From Salmonella enterica subsp. enterica serovar Typhimurium str. LT2 (GTDB lineage: Bacteria > Pseudomonadota > Gammaproteobacteria > Enterobacterales > Enterobacteriaceae): 64,000 nt of DNA. The number at the start of each line of letters is the position of its first letter. Within the stretch, counting starts at the first letter, position 1. The stretch covers positions 1,240,001 through 1,304,000 of the forward strand of contig NC_003197.2 of NCBI RefSeq assembly GCF_000006945.2. Direction: 5' to 3'. Made by a program: the position numbers and the translations under genes. This document shows, piece after piece, positions 34,478 through 43,624 of the stretch. The notes beneath the pieces are model-generated. The model saw only the letters and a program-made list of their open reading frames with translations. It did not search any database and was not told where the DNA came from.

Positions 34478-34480
34478 CGT

Positions 34481-35065
34481 TTATTGCTGTAGCGGGTTGA
34501 AGCCCTCCCGTCGCAGCATCTGGCACAGGGCAATAAGCGGCAAGCCGATCAGCGTGTTCGGATCACGACCCTCCAGGCGCTCAAATAATGCAATGCCTAA
34601 ACCTTCGCTTTTAAAACTTCCCGCGCAGTGCAGCGGATGCTCTTTACGGACATAGTCGTCTATTTCCGCTTCGCTTAAATGGCGAAAATGAACGTCAAAA
34701 GGCTCCACTTCGGTTTGTAAGTGCCCGGAGGCGGAGTTATACAGTGCCAGTCCGGTATAAAACGTCACAATATTTCCGCTGGCTTTGGCTAATTGCTGAC
34801 GCGCTTTTTCTTCCGTCAGCGGTTTGCCGGTGATTTCGCCGTCCAGAACACAAATTTGGTCGGAGCCAATAATCAAATGATTCGGGAAACGCGCGGCGAG
34901 CGATTGCGCCTTCGCCTGCGCCAGCCGCAGCACCAACTGACGCGGCGCTTCGCCCGGCATGGGGGTTTCATCAACATCCGGCGCGGCGCATTCGAAAGGA
35001 ATCGTCAGCTTTTCCAGCAGCGCGCGACGCCAGGGAGAGGTAGACGCAAGGATGAGACGGGGCAT
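34481..35065 (-). CDS. yceF: 7-methyl-GTP pyrophosphatase (Maf-like YceF)
   Basis: A 194-residue Maf-family nucleotide pyrophosphatase. E. coli YceF hydrolyses 7-methyl-GTP, probably to keep modified nucleotides out of RNA. The N-terminal motif LILASTSPWRRALLEKL binds the nucleotide, and Asp69 in HLIIGSDQICVLDG is the catalytic acid of the family. The C-terminal NTLIGLPLIALCQML is typical. It is transcribed away from yceD, with about 200 bp between them. Confidence 0.95.
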   Translation of the reverse strand: MPRLILASTSPWRRALLEKLTIPFECAAPDVDETPMPGEAPRQLVLRLAQAKAQSLAARFPNHLIIGSDQICVLDGEITGKPLTEEKARQQLAKASGNIVTFYTGLALYNSASGHLQTEVEPFDVHFRHLSEAEIDDYVRKEHPLHCAGSFKSEGLGIALFERLEGRDPNTLIGLPLIALCQMLRREGFNPLQQ

Positions 35066-35119
35066 ATTTTTTCCCTCAGATATAGCGTAATGATGAGAGC
35101 CATCTTAAACTATGCTCTT

Positions 35120-35226
35120 CGGTCTTCAAGCCTGTCATACTGACTCGTCTTGAGCGAAAATAAGTCTGTAACCCGCAATGTGTGCGAATTATTGGCAAAA
35201 GGCAACCGCAGGCTGCCTTTTTCTTT
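35120..35226 (+). ncRNA. sraB: Candidate small RNA SraB upstream of yceD
   Basis: In E. coli the small RNA SraB (pke20) lies in the yceF-yceD gap on this strand. Here the gap of nearly 200 bp ends in a terminator-like hairpin (35199-35219) followed by T residues, before the yceD ribosome region. The position and terminator fit; the 5' end is a guess. Confidence 0.5.
35198..35226 (+). terminator. Terminator-like hairpin upstream of yceD
   Basis: AAGGCA/TGCCTT with an inner CC-GCA-GG stem (35199-35219) is followed by TTTTTCTTT. It may end SraB or attenuate the yceD operon. Confidence 0.65.
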
Positions 35227-35262
35227 GACTATATGACGTTACGAAGTTAATATGCGCGCCCT

Positions 35263-35784
35263 ATGCAAAAGGTAAAATTACCCCTGACTCTTGATCCGGT
35301 TCGTACCGCTCAAAAACGCCTTGATTACCAGGGTATCTATACCCCCGATCAGGTTGAGCGCGTTGCCGAATCTGTAGTCAGTGTGGACAGTGATGTGGAA
35401 TGCTCCATGTCGTTCGCTATCGATAACCAGCGTCTCGCCGTTTTAACCGGCGATGCGGTCGTTACGGTGTCGCTCGAATGCCAGCGTTGCGGGAAACCGT
35501 TTACCCATCAGGTTCACACAACGTATTGTTTTAGCCCTGTCCGTTCCGACGAGCAGGCTGAAGCACTGCCGGAAGCGTATGAGCCGATTGAGGTAAACGA
35601 ATTCGGCGAAATCGATCTGCTGGCGACGGTTGAAGATGAAATCATCCTCGCCTTGCCGGTAGTTCCGGTGCATGATTCTGAACACTGTGAAGTGTCCGAG
35701 GCGGACATGGTCTTTGGCGAACTGCCTGATGAAGCGCAAAAGCCAAACCCATTTGCCGTATTAGCCAGCTTAAAGCGTAAGTAA
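35263..35784 (+). CDS. yceD: DUF177 family protein YceD, 23S rRNA accumulation protein
   Basis: A 173-residue protein of the DUF177 family, nearly always found just before rpmF. A CxxC is seen in VSLECQRCGKPFTHQV, and a further Cys-containing stretch VHDSEHCEVSE follows. Family members are linked to 23S rRNA accumulation. The start at 35263 (MQKVKLPLTLDPVRTAQ) matches the known length. It begins the yceD-rpmF-plsX-fab cluster, which couples ribosome and lipid synthesis genes. Confidence 0.94.
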   Translation: MQKVKLPLTLDPVRTAQKRLDYQGIYTPDQVERVAESVVSVDSDVECSMSFAIDNQRLAVLTGDAVVTVSLECQRCGKPFTHQVHTTYCFSPVRSDEQAEALPEAYEPIEVNEFGEIDLLATVEDEIILALPVVPVHDSEHCEVSEADMVFGELPDEAQKPNPFAVLASLKRK

Positions 35785-35823
35785 TAGGTCTTCCCCGCGG
35801 ACGCAGGGATAAACCGTAATTGA

Positions 35824-36009
<186 letters not shown>

Positions 36010-36142
36010 TCGCGCGATACTCGATGCCTTTTGCATCACAGGCGTGCCTGTGGTGTAAAAGCCGAAGAGTACAAGCGTGATAAAGCTTAGTGAGGATTTC
36101 TCCGCGTAAGCGGAGAACACCGAACCAGGCAGCGACGATACC
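36010..36142 (+). promoter_or_regulatory. plsX leader with two hairpins
   Basis: Two stable hairpins lie in the rpmF-plsX gap: CATCACAGGC/GCCTGTGGTG (36034-36055) and TTCTCCGC/GCGGAGAA (36098-36117). Neither has a U tract, so they look like processing or translation-control structures and not terminators. Confidence 0.55.
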
Positions 36143-37222
36143 TTGACACGTCTAACCCTGGCGTTAGATGTCATGGGGGGCGATTTTGGTCCTTCCGTGA
36201 CGGTGCCTGCAGCATTGCAGGCACTGAACGCTAATTCGCAGCTCACTCTTCTTTTAGTCGGGAATCCCGATATTATCACGCCATTACTTGCCAAAGCTGA
36301 CTTTGAACAACGTTCGCGTCTGCAGATTATCCCTGCACAGTCAGTTATTGCCAGTGATGCCCGGCCTTCGCAGGCGATCCGCGCCAGTCGTGGGACATCC
36401 ATGCGTGTGGCCCTGGAGCTTGTGAAAGAAGGCCGAGCCGAAGCTTGCGTTAGCGCCGGTAATACCGGGGCGCTGATGGGGCTGGCGAAATTATTGCTCA
36501 AGCCTCTTGAGGGGATTGAGCGTCCGGCGTTGGTGACGGTATTACCGCACCAGCAAAAGGGCAAAACGGTAGTGCTTGATTTGGGTGCCAACGTCGACTG
36601 TGACAGTACCATGCTGGTGCAGTTTGCCGTGATGGGCGCCGTTTTGGCGGAAGAGGTCGTCGGGATCAAAAATCCCCGCGTGGCGCTACTCAATATCGGG
36701 GAAGAAGAAACCAAAGGCCTCGACAGTATTCGCGAAGCCTCTTTAATGTTAAAAACAGTCCCAACCATCAATTACATCGGCTACCTTGAGGCGAATGAGT
36801 TACTGACGGGAAAAACCGATGTACTGGTGTGTGACGGCTTTACAGGCAATGTCACACTTAAAACGATGGAGGGGGTTGTCAGAATGTTCCTTTCACTGCT
36901 GAAATCACAGGGCGAGGGGAAAAAACGGTCGTGGTGGCTGCTGTTATTAAAACGTTGGTTACAAAAAAGCCTGACGAGGCGATTCAGTCACCTCAACCCC
37001 GACCAGTATAATGGCGCCTGTCTGTTAGGATTGCGCGGCACGGTGATAAAAAGTCATGGTGCGGCCAATCAGCGAGCATTTGCAGTCGCGATTGAACAGG
37101 CAGTGCAGGCGGTGCAGCGACAAGTTCCTCAGCGAATTGCCGCTCGCCTGGAATCTGTATACCCAGCCGGATTTGAACCGCTGGACGATGGCAAAGGCGT
37201 AAACCTGCGGGCGCACAGATAA
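36143..37222 (+). CDS. plsX: Phosphate acyltransferase PlsX
   Basis: A 359-residue enzyme that converts acyl-ACP to acyl-phosphate, feeding phospholipid synthesis through PlsY. The N-terminal LTLALDVMGGDFGPSVTVPAAL and the central ACVSAGNTGALMGLAKLLLKPLEGIERPA are family signatures. Translation starts at a TTG (36143), as in E. coli, with only a distant AGG as ribosome site. The C-terminus (PLDDGKGVNLRAHR) differs slightly from the E. coli form. It lies next to fabH, fitting shared use of acyl-ACP. Confidence 0.95.
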   Translation: MTRLTLALDVMGGDFGPSVTVPAALQALNANSQLTLLLVGNPDIITPLLAKADFEQRSRLQIIPAQSVIASDARPSQAIRASRGTSMRVALELVKEGRAEACVSAGNTGALMGLAKLLLKPLEGIERPALVTVLPHQQKGKTVVLDLGANVDCDSTMLVQFAVMGAVLAEEVVGIKNPRVALLNIGEEETKGLDSIREASLMLKTVPTINYIGYLEANELLTGKTDVLVCDGFTGNVTLKTMEGVVRMFLSLLKSQGEGKKRSWWLLLLKRWLQKSLTRRFSHLNPDQYNGACLLGLRGTVIKSHGAANQRAFAVAIEQAVQAVQRQVPQRIAARLESVYPAGFEPLDDGKGVNLRAHR

Positions 37223-37301
37223 TATCGTTGTCTCCCCGGCGCCGCCAGCGTGCCAGACGTTTACAGGTAACGGTATATAACCGAAAAGTGACTGAGCGTA
37301 C

Positions 37302-38255
37302 ATGTATACGAAGATTATTGGTACTGGCAGCTATCTGCCCGAACAAGTGCGGACTAACGCCGATCTGGAAAAAATGGTTGAGACCTCTGACGAGTGGATT
37401 GTCACTCGTACAGGTATTCGTAAACGCCATATCGCCGCGCCGAATGAAACTGTCGCGACGATGGGCTTTACCGCTGCGAATCGCGCGATTGAGATGGCGG
37501 GGATCGATAAAGACCAAATTGGCTTGATTGTGGTGGCTACCACATCAGCAACGCATGCATTTCCAAGCGCGGCATGTCAGATTCAAAGTATGCTCGGTAT
37601 TAAAGGTTGCCCGGCGTTTGATGTCGCGGCAGCGTGCGCAGGTTTCACCTACGCGTTAAGCATCGCCGACCAGTACGTTAAATCCGGCGCGGTTAAACAC
37701 GCGCTGGTGGTCGGTTCCGATGTATTAGCCCGCACTTGCGATCCTGGCGATCGCGGTACGATCATTATTTTCGGCGATGGCGCAGGCGCGGCCGTACTGA
37801 GCGCTTCTGAAGAACCGGGTATTATCTCCACTCATCTTCATGCCGATGGCCGTTACGGTGAATTACTGACCCTGCCGAATGCCGATCGCGTAAATCCGGA
37901 TAACCCGATTTACCTGACAATGGCGGGCAATGAAGTCTTTAAAGTGGCGGTCACTGAACTGGCGCATATTGTCGATGAGACGCTGGCGGCTAATAACCTG
38001 GATCGCTCAGAACTCGATTGGCTGGTGCCGCATCAGGCTAACCTGCGTATCATTAGCGCGACAGCGAAAAAACTCGGCATGTCGATGGACAATGTCGTCG
38101 TCACGCTGGACAGGCACGGCAATACCTCCGCGGCTTCTGTGCCGTGCGCGCTGGATGAAGCCGTGCGTGACGGGCGAATTAAAGCCGGTCAGCTGGTATT
38201 GCTTGAAGCCTTCGGGGGTGGATTCACCTGGGGCTCCGCGCTGATTCGTTTCTAG
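37302..38255 (+). CDS. fabH: Beta-ketoacyl-ACP synthase III
   Basis: A 317-residue thiolase-fold enzyme that condenses acetyl-CoA with malonyl-ACP to start each fatty acid chain. The catalytic triad is visible: Cys112 in DVAAACAGFTYAL, His244 in WLVPHQANLRI and Asn274 in DRHGNTSAAS. The C-terminal GGGFTWGSALIRF is the family end. It follows plsX by 79 bp, and fabD comes next. Confidence 0.97.
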   Translation: MYTKIIGTGSYLPEQVRTNADLEKMVETSDEWIVTRTGIRKRHIAAPNETVATMGFTAANRAIEMAGIDKDQIGLIVVATTSATHAFPSAACQIQSMLGIKGCPAFDVAAACAGFTYALSIADQYVKSGAVKHALVVGSDVLARTCDPGDRGTIIIFGDGAGAAVLSASEEPGIISTHLHADGRYGELLTLPNADRVNPDNPIYLTMAGNEVFKVAVTELAHIVDETLAANNLDRSELDWLVPHQANLRIISATAKKLGMSMDNVVVTLDRHGNTSAASVPCALDEAVRDGRIKAGQLVLLEAFGGGFTWGSALIRF

Positions 38256-38270
38256 TATAAGGATTTAAAC

Positions 38271-39200
38271 ATGACGCAATTTGCATTTGTGTTCCCCGGT
38301 CAGGGTTCTCAGAGCGTTGGGATGTTGGCCGAGATGGCGGCAAATTACCCTATCGTAGAAGAAACGTTTGCTGAAGCTTCTGCGGCTCTGGGATATGATC
38401 TGTGGGCGCTCACCCAGCAAGGTCCAGCGGAAGAACTGAATAAAACCTGGCAGACGCAGCCGGCGTTATTAACCGCTTCCGTCGCGCTTTGGCGCGTTTG
38501 GCAGCAGCAGGGCGGTAAAATGCCTGCGTTAATGGCAGGTCACAGCCTGGGCGAATATTCCGCGCTGGTTTGCGCTGGCGTCATCAACTTTGCTGATGCC
38601 GTTCGTCTGGTGGAAATGCGCGGTAAATTCATGCAGGAAGCGGTTCCGGAAGGCACTGGCGGCATGTCTGCGATCATCGGGCTGGATGATGCCTCTATTG
38701 CTAAAGCCTGTGAAGAATCTGCCGAAGGGCAGGTTGTTTCGCCGGTTAACTTTAACTCGCCGGGACAGGTGGTTATCGCCGGGCATAAAGAGGCGGTAGA
38801 ACGTGCGGGCGCAGCCTGTAAAGCCGCTGGCGCGAAACGCGCGCTGCCGCTGCCGGTGAGCGTACCGTCGCACTGCGCGCTGATGAAACCAGCGGCAGAT
38901 AAGCTGGCGGTTGAATTAGCCAAAATTACCTTTAGCGCGCCAACGGTGCCGGTAGTGAACAACGTTGACGTGAAATGTGAAACCGATGCCGCCGCTATCC
39001 GCGATGCGCTGGTTCGCCAGTTGTACAATCCGGTACAGTGGACGAAGAGCGTGGAATTTATCGCGGCGCAGGGCGTTGAACATCTTTATGAAGTGGGTCC
39101 AGGTAAAGTCCTCACTGGTCTGACGAAACGTATTGTCGACACCCTGACAGCGTCGGCGCTGAACGAGCCGGCGGCGCTGTCTGCGGCACTTACGCAATAA
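38271..39200 (+). CDS. fabD: Malonyl-CoA:ACP transacylase
   Basis: A 309-residue acyltransferase that moves malonate from CoA to ACP. The nucleophile Ser92 lies in AGHSLGEYSALV, the substrate-binding Arg in VEMRGKFMQE and the catalytic His in VSVPSHCALM. The N-terminal FAFVFPGQGSQSVGM is the family start. It lies 15 bp after fabH and 12 bp before fabG, so it is part of one operon. Confidence 0.97.
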   Translation: MTQFAFVFPGQGSQSVGMLAEMAANYPIVEETFAEASAALGYDLWALTQQGPAEELNKTWQTQPALLTASVALWRVWQQQGGKMPALMAGHSLGEYSALVCAGVINFADAVRLVEMRGKFMQEAVPEGTGGMSAIIGLDDASIAKACEESAEGQVVSPVNFNSPGQVVIAGHKEAVERAGAACKAAGAKRALPLPVSVPSHCALMKPAADKLAVELAKITFSAPTVPVVNNVDVKCETDAAAIRDALVRQLYNPVQWTKSVEFIAAQGVEHLYEVGPGKVLTGLTKRIVDTLTASALNEPAALSAALTQ

Positions 39201-39212
39201 AAGAGGAAAACC

Positions 39213-39947
39213 ATGAGCTTTGAAGGAAAGATTGCGCTGGTGACTGGTGCAAGCCGTGGCATAGGCCGCGCAATTGCAGAGACTCTCGTTGCCCGCGGCG
39301 CGAAAGTTATCGGGACTGCGACCAGTGAAAATGGTGCGAAGAACATTAGCGACTATTTAGGTGCTAACGGGAAAGGTTTGATGTTGAATGTGACCGATCC
39401 TGCATCTATTGAATCTGTTCTGGAAAATATTCGCGCAGAATTTGGTGAAGTGGATATCCTGGTTAATAATGCCGGTATCACTCGTGATAATCTGTTGATG
39501 CGAATGAAAGATGATGAGTGGAACGATATTATCGAAACCAACTTATCATCCGTTTTCCGCCTGTCAAAAGCGGTAATGCGCGCTATGATGAAAAAGCGTT
39601 GTGGTCGCATTATCACTATTGGTTCTGTGGTTGGTACCATGGGAAATGCAGGTCAGGCAAACTACGCTGCGGCGAAAGCGGGCCTGATCGGTTTCAGTAA
39701 ATCACTGGCGCGTGAAGTTGCGTCCCGTGGTATTACTGTCAATGTTGTGGCTCCGGGTTTTATTGAAACGGACATGACGCGTGCGCTGTCTGACGATCAG
39801 CGTGCGGGTATCCTGGCGCAGGTGCCTGCGGGTCGCCTCGGCGGCGCTCAGGAAATCGCCAGTGCGGTTGCATTTTTAGCCTCTGACGAAGCGAGTTACA
39901 TCACTGGTGAGACTCTGCACGTCAACGGCGGAATGTACATGGTTTAA
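39213..39947 (+). CDS. fabG: 3-oxoacyl-ACP reductase
   Basis: A 244-residue NADPH-dependent short-chain dehydrogenase that reduces beta-ketoacyl-ACP. The cofactor motif is ALVTGASRGIGRAIAE, and the catalytic residues are Ser138 (TIGSVVGTMG) and Tyr151/Lys155 (NYAAAKAGLIGF). It is essential in E. coli and Salmonella. A gap of 155 bp with its own likely promoter separates it from acpP. Confidence 0.97.
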   Translation: MSFEGKIALVTGASRGIGRAIAETLVARGAKVIGTATSENGAKNISDYLGANGKGLMLNVTDPASIESVLENIRAEFGEVDILVNNAGITRDNLLMRMKDDEWNDIIETNLSSVFRLSKAVMRAMMKKRCGRIITIGSVVGTMGNAGQANYAAAKAGLIGFSKSLAREVASRGITVNVVAPGFIETDMTRALSDDQRAGILAQVPAGRLGGAQEIASAVAFLASDEASYITGETLHVNGGMYMV

Positions 39948-40102
39948 TCACGATTGAAAAATATTTGCGTTATTAGGGCGAAAGGCCGCAAAATAACGTA
40001 AAATCGTGGTAAGACCTGCCGGGATTTAGTTGCAAATTTTTCAACATTTTATACACTACGAAAACCATCGCGAAAGCGAGTTTTGATAGGAAATTTAAGA
40101 GT

Positions 40103-40339
40103 ATGAGCACTATCGAAGAACGCGTTAAGAAAATTATCGGCGAACAGCTGGGCGTTAAGCAGGAAGAAGTAACCAACAATGCTTCTTTCGTTGAAGACCT
40201 GGGCGCAGATTCTCTTGACACCGTTGAGCTGGTAATGGCTCTGGAAGAAGAGTTTGATACTGAGATTCCGGACGAAGAAGCTGAGAAAATCACCACCGTT
40301 CAGGCTGCCATTGATTACATCAACGGCCACCAGGCGTAA
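40103..40339 (+). CDS. acpP: Acyl carrier protein
   Basis: A 78-residue acidic helical carrier. The phosphopantetheine attachment serine is Ser37 in the DSL motif of [19 protein letters not shown]. The protein carries growing acyl chains for the Fab enzymes encoded around it and for PlsX and LpxL. The start has TTAAGAG upstream. It is highly expressed, fitting its own promoter in the 155-bp gap and a terminator-like hairpin after it. Confidence 0.98.
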
Positions 40340-40350
40340 GTGAACATCTC

Positions 40351-40378
40351 CAGGCGGTCGTTCGACCGCCTGAGTTTT
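40351..40378 (+). terminator. Hairpin after acpP
   Basis: A perfect 10-bp stem CAGGCGGTCG/CGACCGCCTG with a 2-base spacer is followed by AGTTTTATCTTTTT. It probably reduces read-through into fabF. Confidence 0.7.
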
Positions 40379-40424
40379 ATCTTTTTGTCCCACTAGAATC
40401 ATTTTCCCTCCCTGGAGGACAACC

Positions 40425-41666
40425 GTGTCTAAGCGTCGTGTAGTTGTGACCGGACTGGGCATGTTGTCTCCTGTCGGCAATACCGTAGAGTCTACCTGGA
40501 AAGCTCTCCTTGCCGGTCAGAGTGGCATCAGCCTGATCGACCATTTCGATACTAGCGCCTATGCAACGAAATTTGCTGGCTTAGTAAAGGATTTTAACTG
40601 TGATGACATTATCTCGCGCAAAGAACAGCGCAAGATGGATGCCTTCATTCAATATGGAATTGTCGCTGGCGTACAGGCCATGCAGGATTCTGGCCTTGAA
40701 GTGACGGAAGAGAACGCAAGCCGTATTGGCGCCGCTATCGGCTCCGGTATCGGTGGTCTCGGTCTGATCGAAGAAAACCACAGTTCGCTGGTAAAAGGCG
40801 GACCGCGTAAGATTAGCCCGTTCTTTGTCCCGTCGACGATTGTTAACATGGTAGCAGGCCATCTGACTATCATGTATGGCCTGCGTGGGCCAAGCATCTC
40901 TATTGCGACTGCCTGTACTTCAGGCGTGCATAACATCGGCCATGCCGCGCGTATCATCGCCTATGGCGATGCGGACGCGATGGTGGCAGGTGGCGCAGAA
41001 AAAGCCAGTACGCCGCTGGGTGTAGGTGGTTTTGGCGCAGCGCGCGCGCTGTCGACCCGCAACGATAACCCACAGGCGGCGAGCCGTCCGTGGGATAAAG
41101 AACGCGATGGTTTTGTACTGGGCGACGGTGCCGGTATGTTGGTGCTTGAAGAGTACGAACATGCAAAAGCGCGTGGTGCGAAAATCTATGCCGAAATCGT
41201 CGGCTTTGGTATGAGCAGCGATGCTTACCATATGACGTCGCCGCCGGAAAATGGCGCAGGCGCTGCGCTGGCGATGGTTAACGCGTTGCGTGATGCCGCG
41301 ATTGAGCCTGCTCAGATTGGCTACGTCAACGCGCACGGCACGTCGACGCCTGCCGGCGACAAAGCTGAGACGCAGGCGGTTAAGTCAGTCTTTGGCGATG
41401 CTGCAAGCCGAGTGATGGTGAGCTCGACCAAATCGATGACCGGCCATCTGTTGGGCGCCGCAGGCGCAGTAGAGTCTATTTTCTCTATTCTGGCGCTGCG
41501 CGATCAGGCCATTCCGCCAACCATTAATCTGGATAACCCGGATGAAGGTTGCGATCTGGACTTCGTGCCGCATGAAGCGCGCCAGGTCAGCGATCTGGAG
41601 TACGCTCTGTGCAACTCCTTTGGTTTTGGCGGAACTAACGGTTCCTTGATCTTTAAAAAGATCTAA
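40425..41666 (+). CDS. fabF: Beta-ketoacyl-ACP synthase II
   Basis: A 413-residue elongating condensing enzyme, with a role in temperature control of unsaturated fatty acids (palmitoleate to cis-vaccenate). The nucleophile Cys lies in SIATACTSGVHNIG, and the two catalytic His in YVNAHGTSTPAGD and STKSMTGHLLGAAG. It starts with GTG (40425) after GGAGGA. A terminator follows, so it ends the fab cluster. Confidence 0.97.
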   Translation: MSKRRVVVTGLGMLSPVGNTVESTWKALLAGQSGISLIDHFDTSAYATKFAGLVKDFNCDDIISRKEQRKMDAFIQYGIVAGVQAMQDSGLEVTEENASRIGAAIGSGIGGLGLIEENHSSLVKGGPRKISPFFVPSTIVNMVAGHLTIMYGLRGPSISIATACTSGVHNIGHAARIIAYGDADAMVAGGAEKASTPLGVGGFGAARALSTRNDNPQAASRPWDKERDGFVLGDGAGMLVLEEYEHAKARGAKIYAEIVGFGMSSDAYHMTSPPENGAGAALAMVNALRDAAIEPAQIGYVNAHGTSTPAGDKAETQAVKSVFGDAASRVMVSSTKSMTGHLLGAAGAVESIFSILALRDQAIPPTINLDNPDEGCDLDFVPHEARQVSDLEYALCNSFGFGGTNGSLIFKKI

Positions 41667-41689
41667 GTTAAGCCAGAGACAGACATTAA

Positions 41690-41719
41690 TAAAAAGGTCC
41701 GCTTGTCGGGCCTTTTTTA
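41690..41719 (+). terminator. Rho-independent terminator after fabF
   Basis: AAAAAGGTCCG/TCGGGCCTTTTTT closes a short loop and ends in six T. Confidence 0.8.
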
Positions 41720-41789
41720 TCAGGCATATCACCTCTTGTTCTGCGTTATTCATCCTGCCACACTAACAGGCGACGGATAAGGAGCCACT

Positions 41790-42599
41790 ATGTTTTTAAT
41801 TAATGGCCATGCGCAGGATCAACTTGCTGTAAGCGACCGGGCGACGCAGTTCGGCGATGGCAGTTTTACGACCGCACGTATTGTTGATGGCAACATTTGC
41901 CATCTGGAAGCGCATCTTCAGCGCTTGCAGGTTGCCTGTGAAAAATTACGGATCGCTTTTAGCCATTGGTCGACCCTTCGGCAAGAGATGACAATGTTGG
42001 CCACAGGGCATGATTCAGGCGTGTTGAAAGTGATCATTAGCCGTGGTAGCGGCGGCCGGGGATACAGCGCCATGAATTGTCAGGCAGCTACCCGAATCCT
42101 CTCCGTTTCTGCTTATCCCGCTTATTATTCTCAGTGGCGTAAGCAAGGCATCACTCTTACCCTTAGTCCCATACCGCTTGGGCGCAATCCTTATCTTGCC
42201 GGATTAAAACATCTGAACCGCCTCGAACAGGTGTTGATTCGCTCTCATCTTGAGCAGACGGACGCCGATGAGGCGCTGGTTCTTGACAGCGAGGGATGGG
42301 TTACGGAATGCTGTGCGGCTAATTTGTTCTGGCGTACAGGCGACATTGTTTTTACGCCGCGTCTGGATCAGGCCGGGGTGAACGGCATTATGCGACAATT
42401 TTGTTTACGCCAACTGGCGCAATCTCCTTTCCAGGTTCTTGAAGTACAGGCGAGAGAGGAGGCAGTCAGGCAGGCGGATGAGATTATCATCTGCAACGCG
42501 CTAATGCCGATTATTCCCATACGCGCCTATCACGGGACGTCGTATTCTTCGCGAACACTGTTTCAATTTTTAGCCCCATTTTGTGAGCATCCGAATTAG
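41790..42599 (+). CDS. pabC: Aminodeoxychorismate lyase
   Basis: A 269-residue PLP enzyme of fold type IV that converts 4-amino-4-deoxychorismate to p-aminobenzoate and pyruvate for folate synthesis. The PLP lysine is Lys140 in LAGLKHLNRLEQ, and the cofactor phosphate site lies in GWVTECCAANLFW. The length equals the E. coli protein. It starts the pabC-mltG-tmk-holB-ycfH run, with mltG beginning 2 bp after its stop. Confidence 0.95.
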   Translation: MFLINGHAQDQLAVSDRATQFGDGSFTTARIVDGNICHLEAHLQRLQVACEKLRIAFSHWSTLRQEMTMLATGHDSGVLKVIISRGSGGRGYSAMNCQAATRILSVSAYPAYYSQWRKQGITLTLSPIPLGRNPYLAGLKHLNRLEQVLIRSHLEQTDADEALVLDSEGWVTECCAANLFWRTGDIVFTPRLDQAGVNGIMRQFCLRQLAQSPFQVLEVQAREEAVRQADEIIICNALMPIIPIRAYHGTSYSSRTLFQFLAPFCEHPN

Positions 42600-42601
42600 T
42601 T

Positions 42602-43624
42602 ATGAAAAAATTGTCAGGCGTTTTCCTTCTGCTGTTGGTTGTGCTGGGTATTGCCGTGGGCGTGGGGATGTGGAAAGTTCGCCATCTGGCGAACAGCACG
42701 TTACTTATTAAAGACGAGACTATCTTTACGCTCAAGGCGGGAACGGGGCGGCTGGCGCTTGGTGACCAGCTTTATGATGAAAAAATCATTAATCGCCCCC
42801 GGGTATTTCAGTGGCTGCTGCGCGTGGAGCCTGAGTTATCACACTTTAAAGCGGGAACTTACCGTTTTACGACGGGGATGACCGTACGGGAGATGCTTGA
42901 GTTGCTGGAGAGCGGCAAAGAAGCGCAATTCCCGTTGCGGTTTGTGGAAGGGATGCGCCTTAGCGACTACCTGAAACAGCTACGAGAGGCGCCGTATATT
43001 CGCCATACATTGCCGGATGATGACTACGCCACTGTCGCTCAGGCATTAAAGCTTGCGCACCCGGAATGGGTAGAAGGGTGGTTCTGGCCTGATACCTGGA
43101 TGTATACCGCCAACACCAGCGATGTCGCTATTCTCAAGCGAGCGCATCAAAAGATGGTGAAAGCTGTCGATACTGTCTGGAAAGGTCGGGCCGAGGGGCT
43201 GCCTTATAAAGATCAGAACCAACTGGTGACAATGGCCTCGATTATTGAAAAAGAGACGGCTGTCGCCAGCGAACGCGATCAGGTGGCCTCAGTCTTTATT
43301 AATCGCCTGAGAATCGGTATGCGCCTTCAGACCGATCCCACCGTGATTTACGGGATGGGGACGAGTTATAATGGTAACTTGTCGCGTGCGGATCTGGAAA
43401 AGCCGACGGCTTATAACACGTATACCATAACCGGGCTGCCGCCAGGACCGATTGCATCGCCCAGCGAAGCGTCATTGCAGGCGGCGGCGCATCCGGCGAA
43501 AACGCCGTATCTCTATTTTGTGGCCGACGGTAAAGGCGGTCACACATTTAACACCAATCTTGCCAGCCATAATCGGTCAGTGCAGGAGTACCTGAAAGTG
43601 CTTAAGGAAAAAAATGGGCAGTAA
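42602..43624 (+). CDS. mltG: Endolytic murein transglycosylase MltG
   Basis: A 340-residue inner-membrane lytic transglycosylase (old name YceG) that cuts nascent glycan strands and may set their length. A single N-terminal membrane anchor (LSGVFLLLLVVLGIAVGVGMW) is followed by a LysM-like part and the YceG domain. The catalytic Glu lies in QLVTMASIIEKETAVASERDQVASVFINRL, and TDPTVIYGMG...YNTYTITGLPPGPIASPS is the family signature. Its end overlaps the tmk start by 11 bp. Confidence 0.95.
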   Translation: MKKLSGVFLLLLVVLGIAVGVGMWKVRHLANSTLLIKDETIFTLKAGTGRLALGDQLYDEKIINRPRVFQWLLRVEPELSHFKAGTYRFTTGMTVREMLELLESGKEAQFPLRFVEGMRLSDYLKQLREAPYIRHTLPDDDYATVAQALKLAHPEWVEGWFWPDTWMYTANTSDVAILKRAHQKMVKAVDTVWKGRAEGLPYKDQNQLVTMASIIEKETAVASERDQVASVFINRLRIGMRLQTDPTVIYGMGTSYNGNLSRADLEKPTAYNTYTITGLPPGPIASPSEASLQAAAHPAKTPYLYFVADGKGGHTFNTNLASHNRSVQEYLKVLKEKNGQ

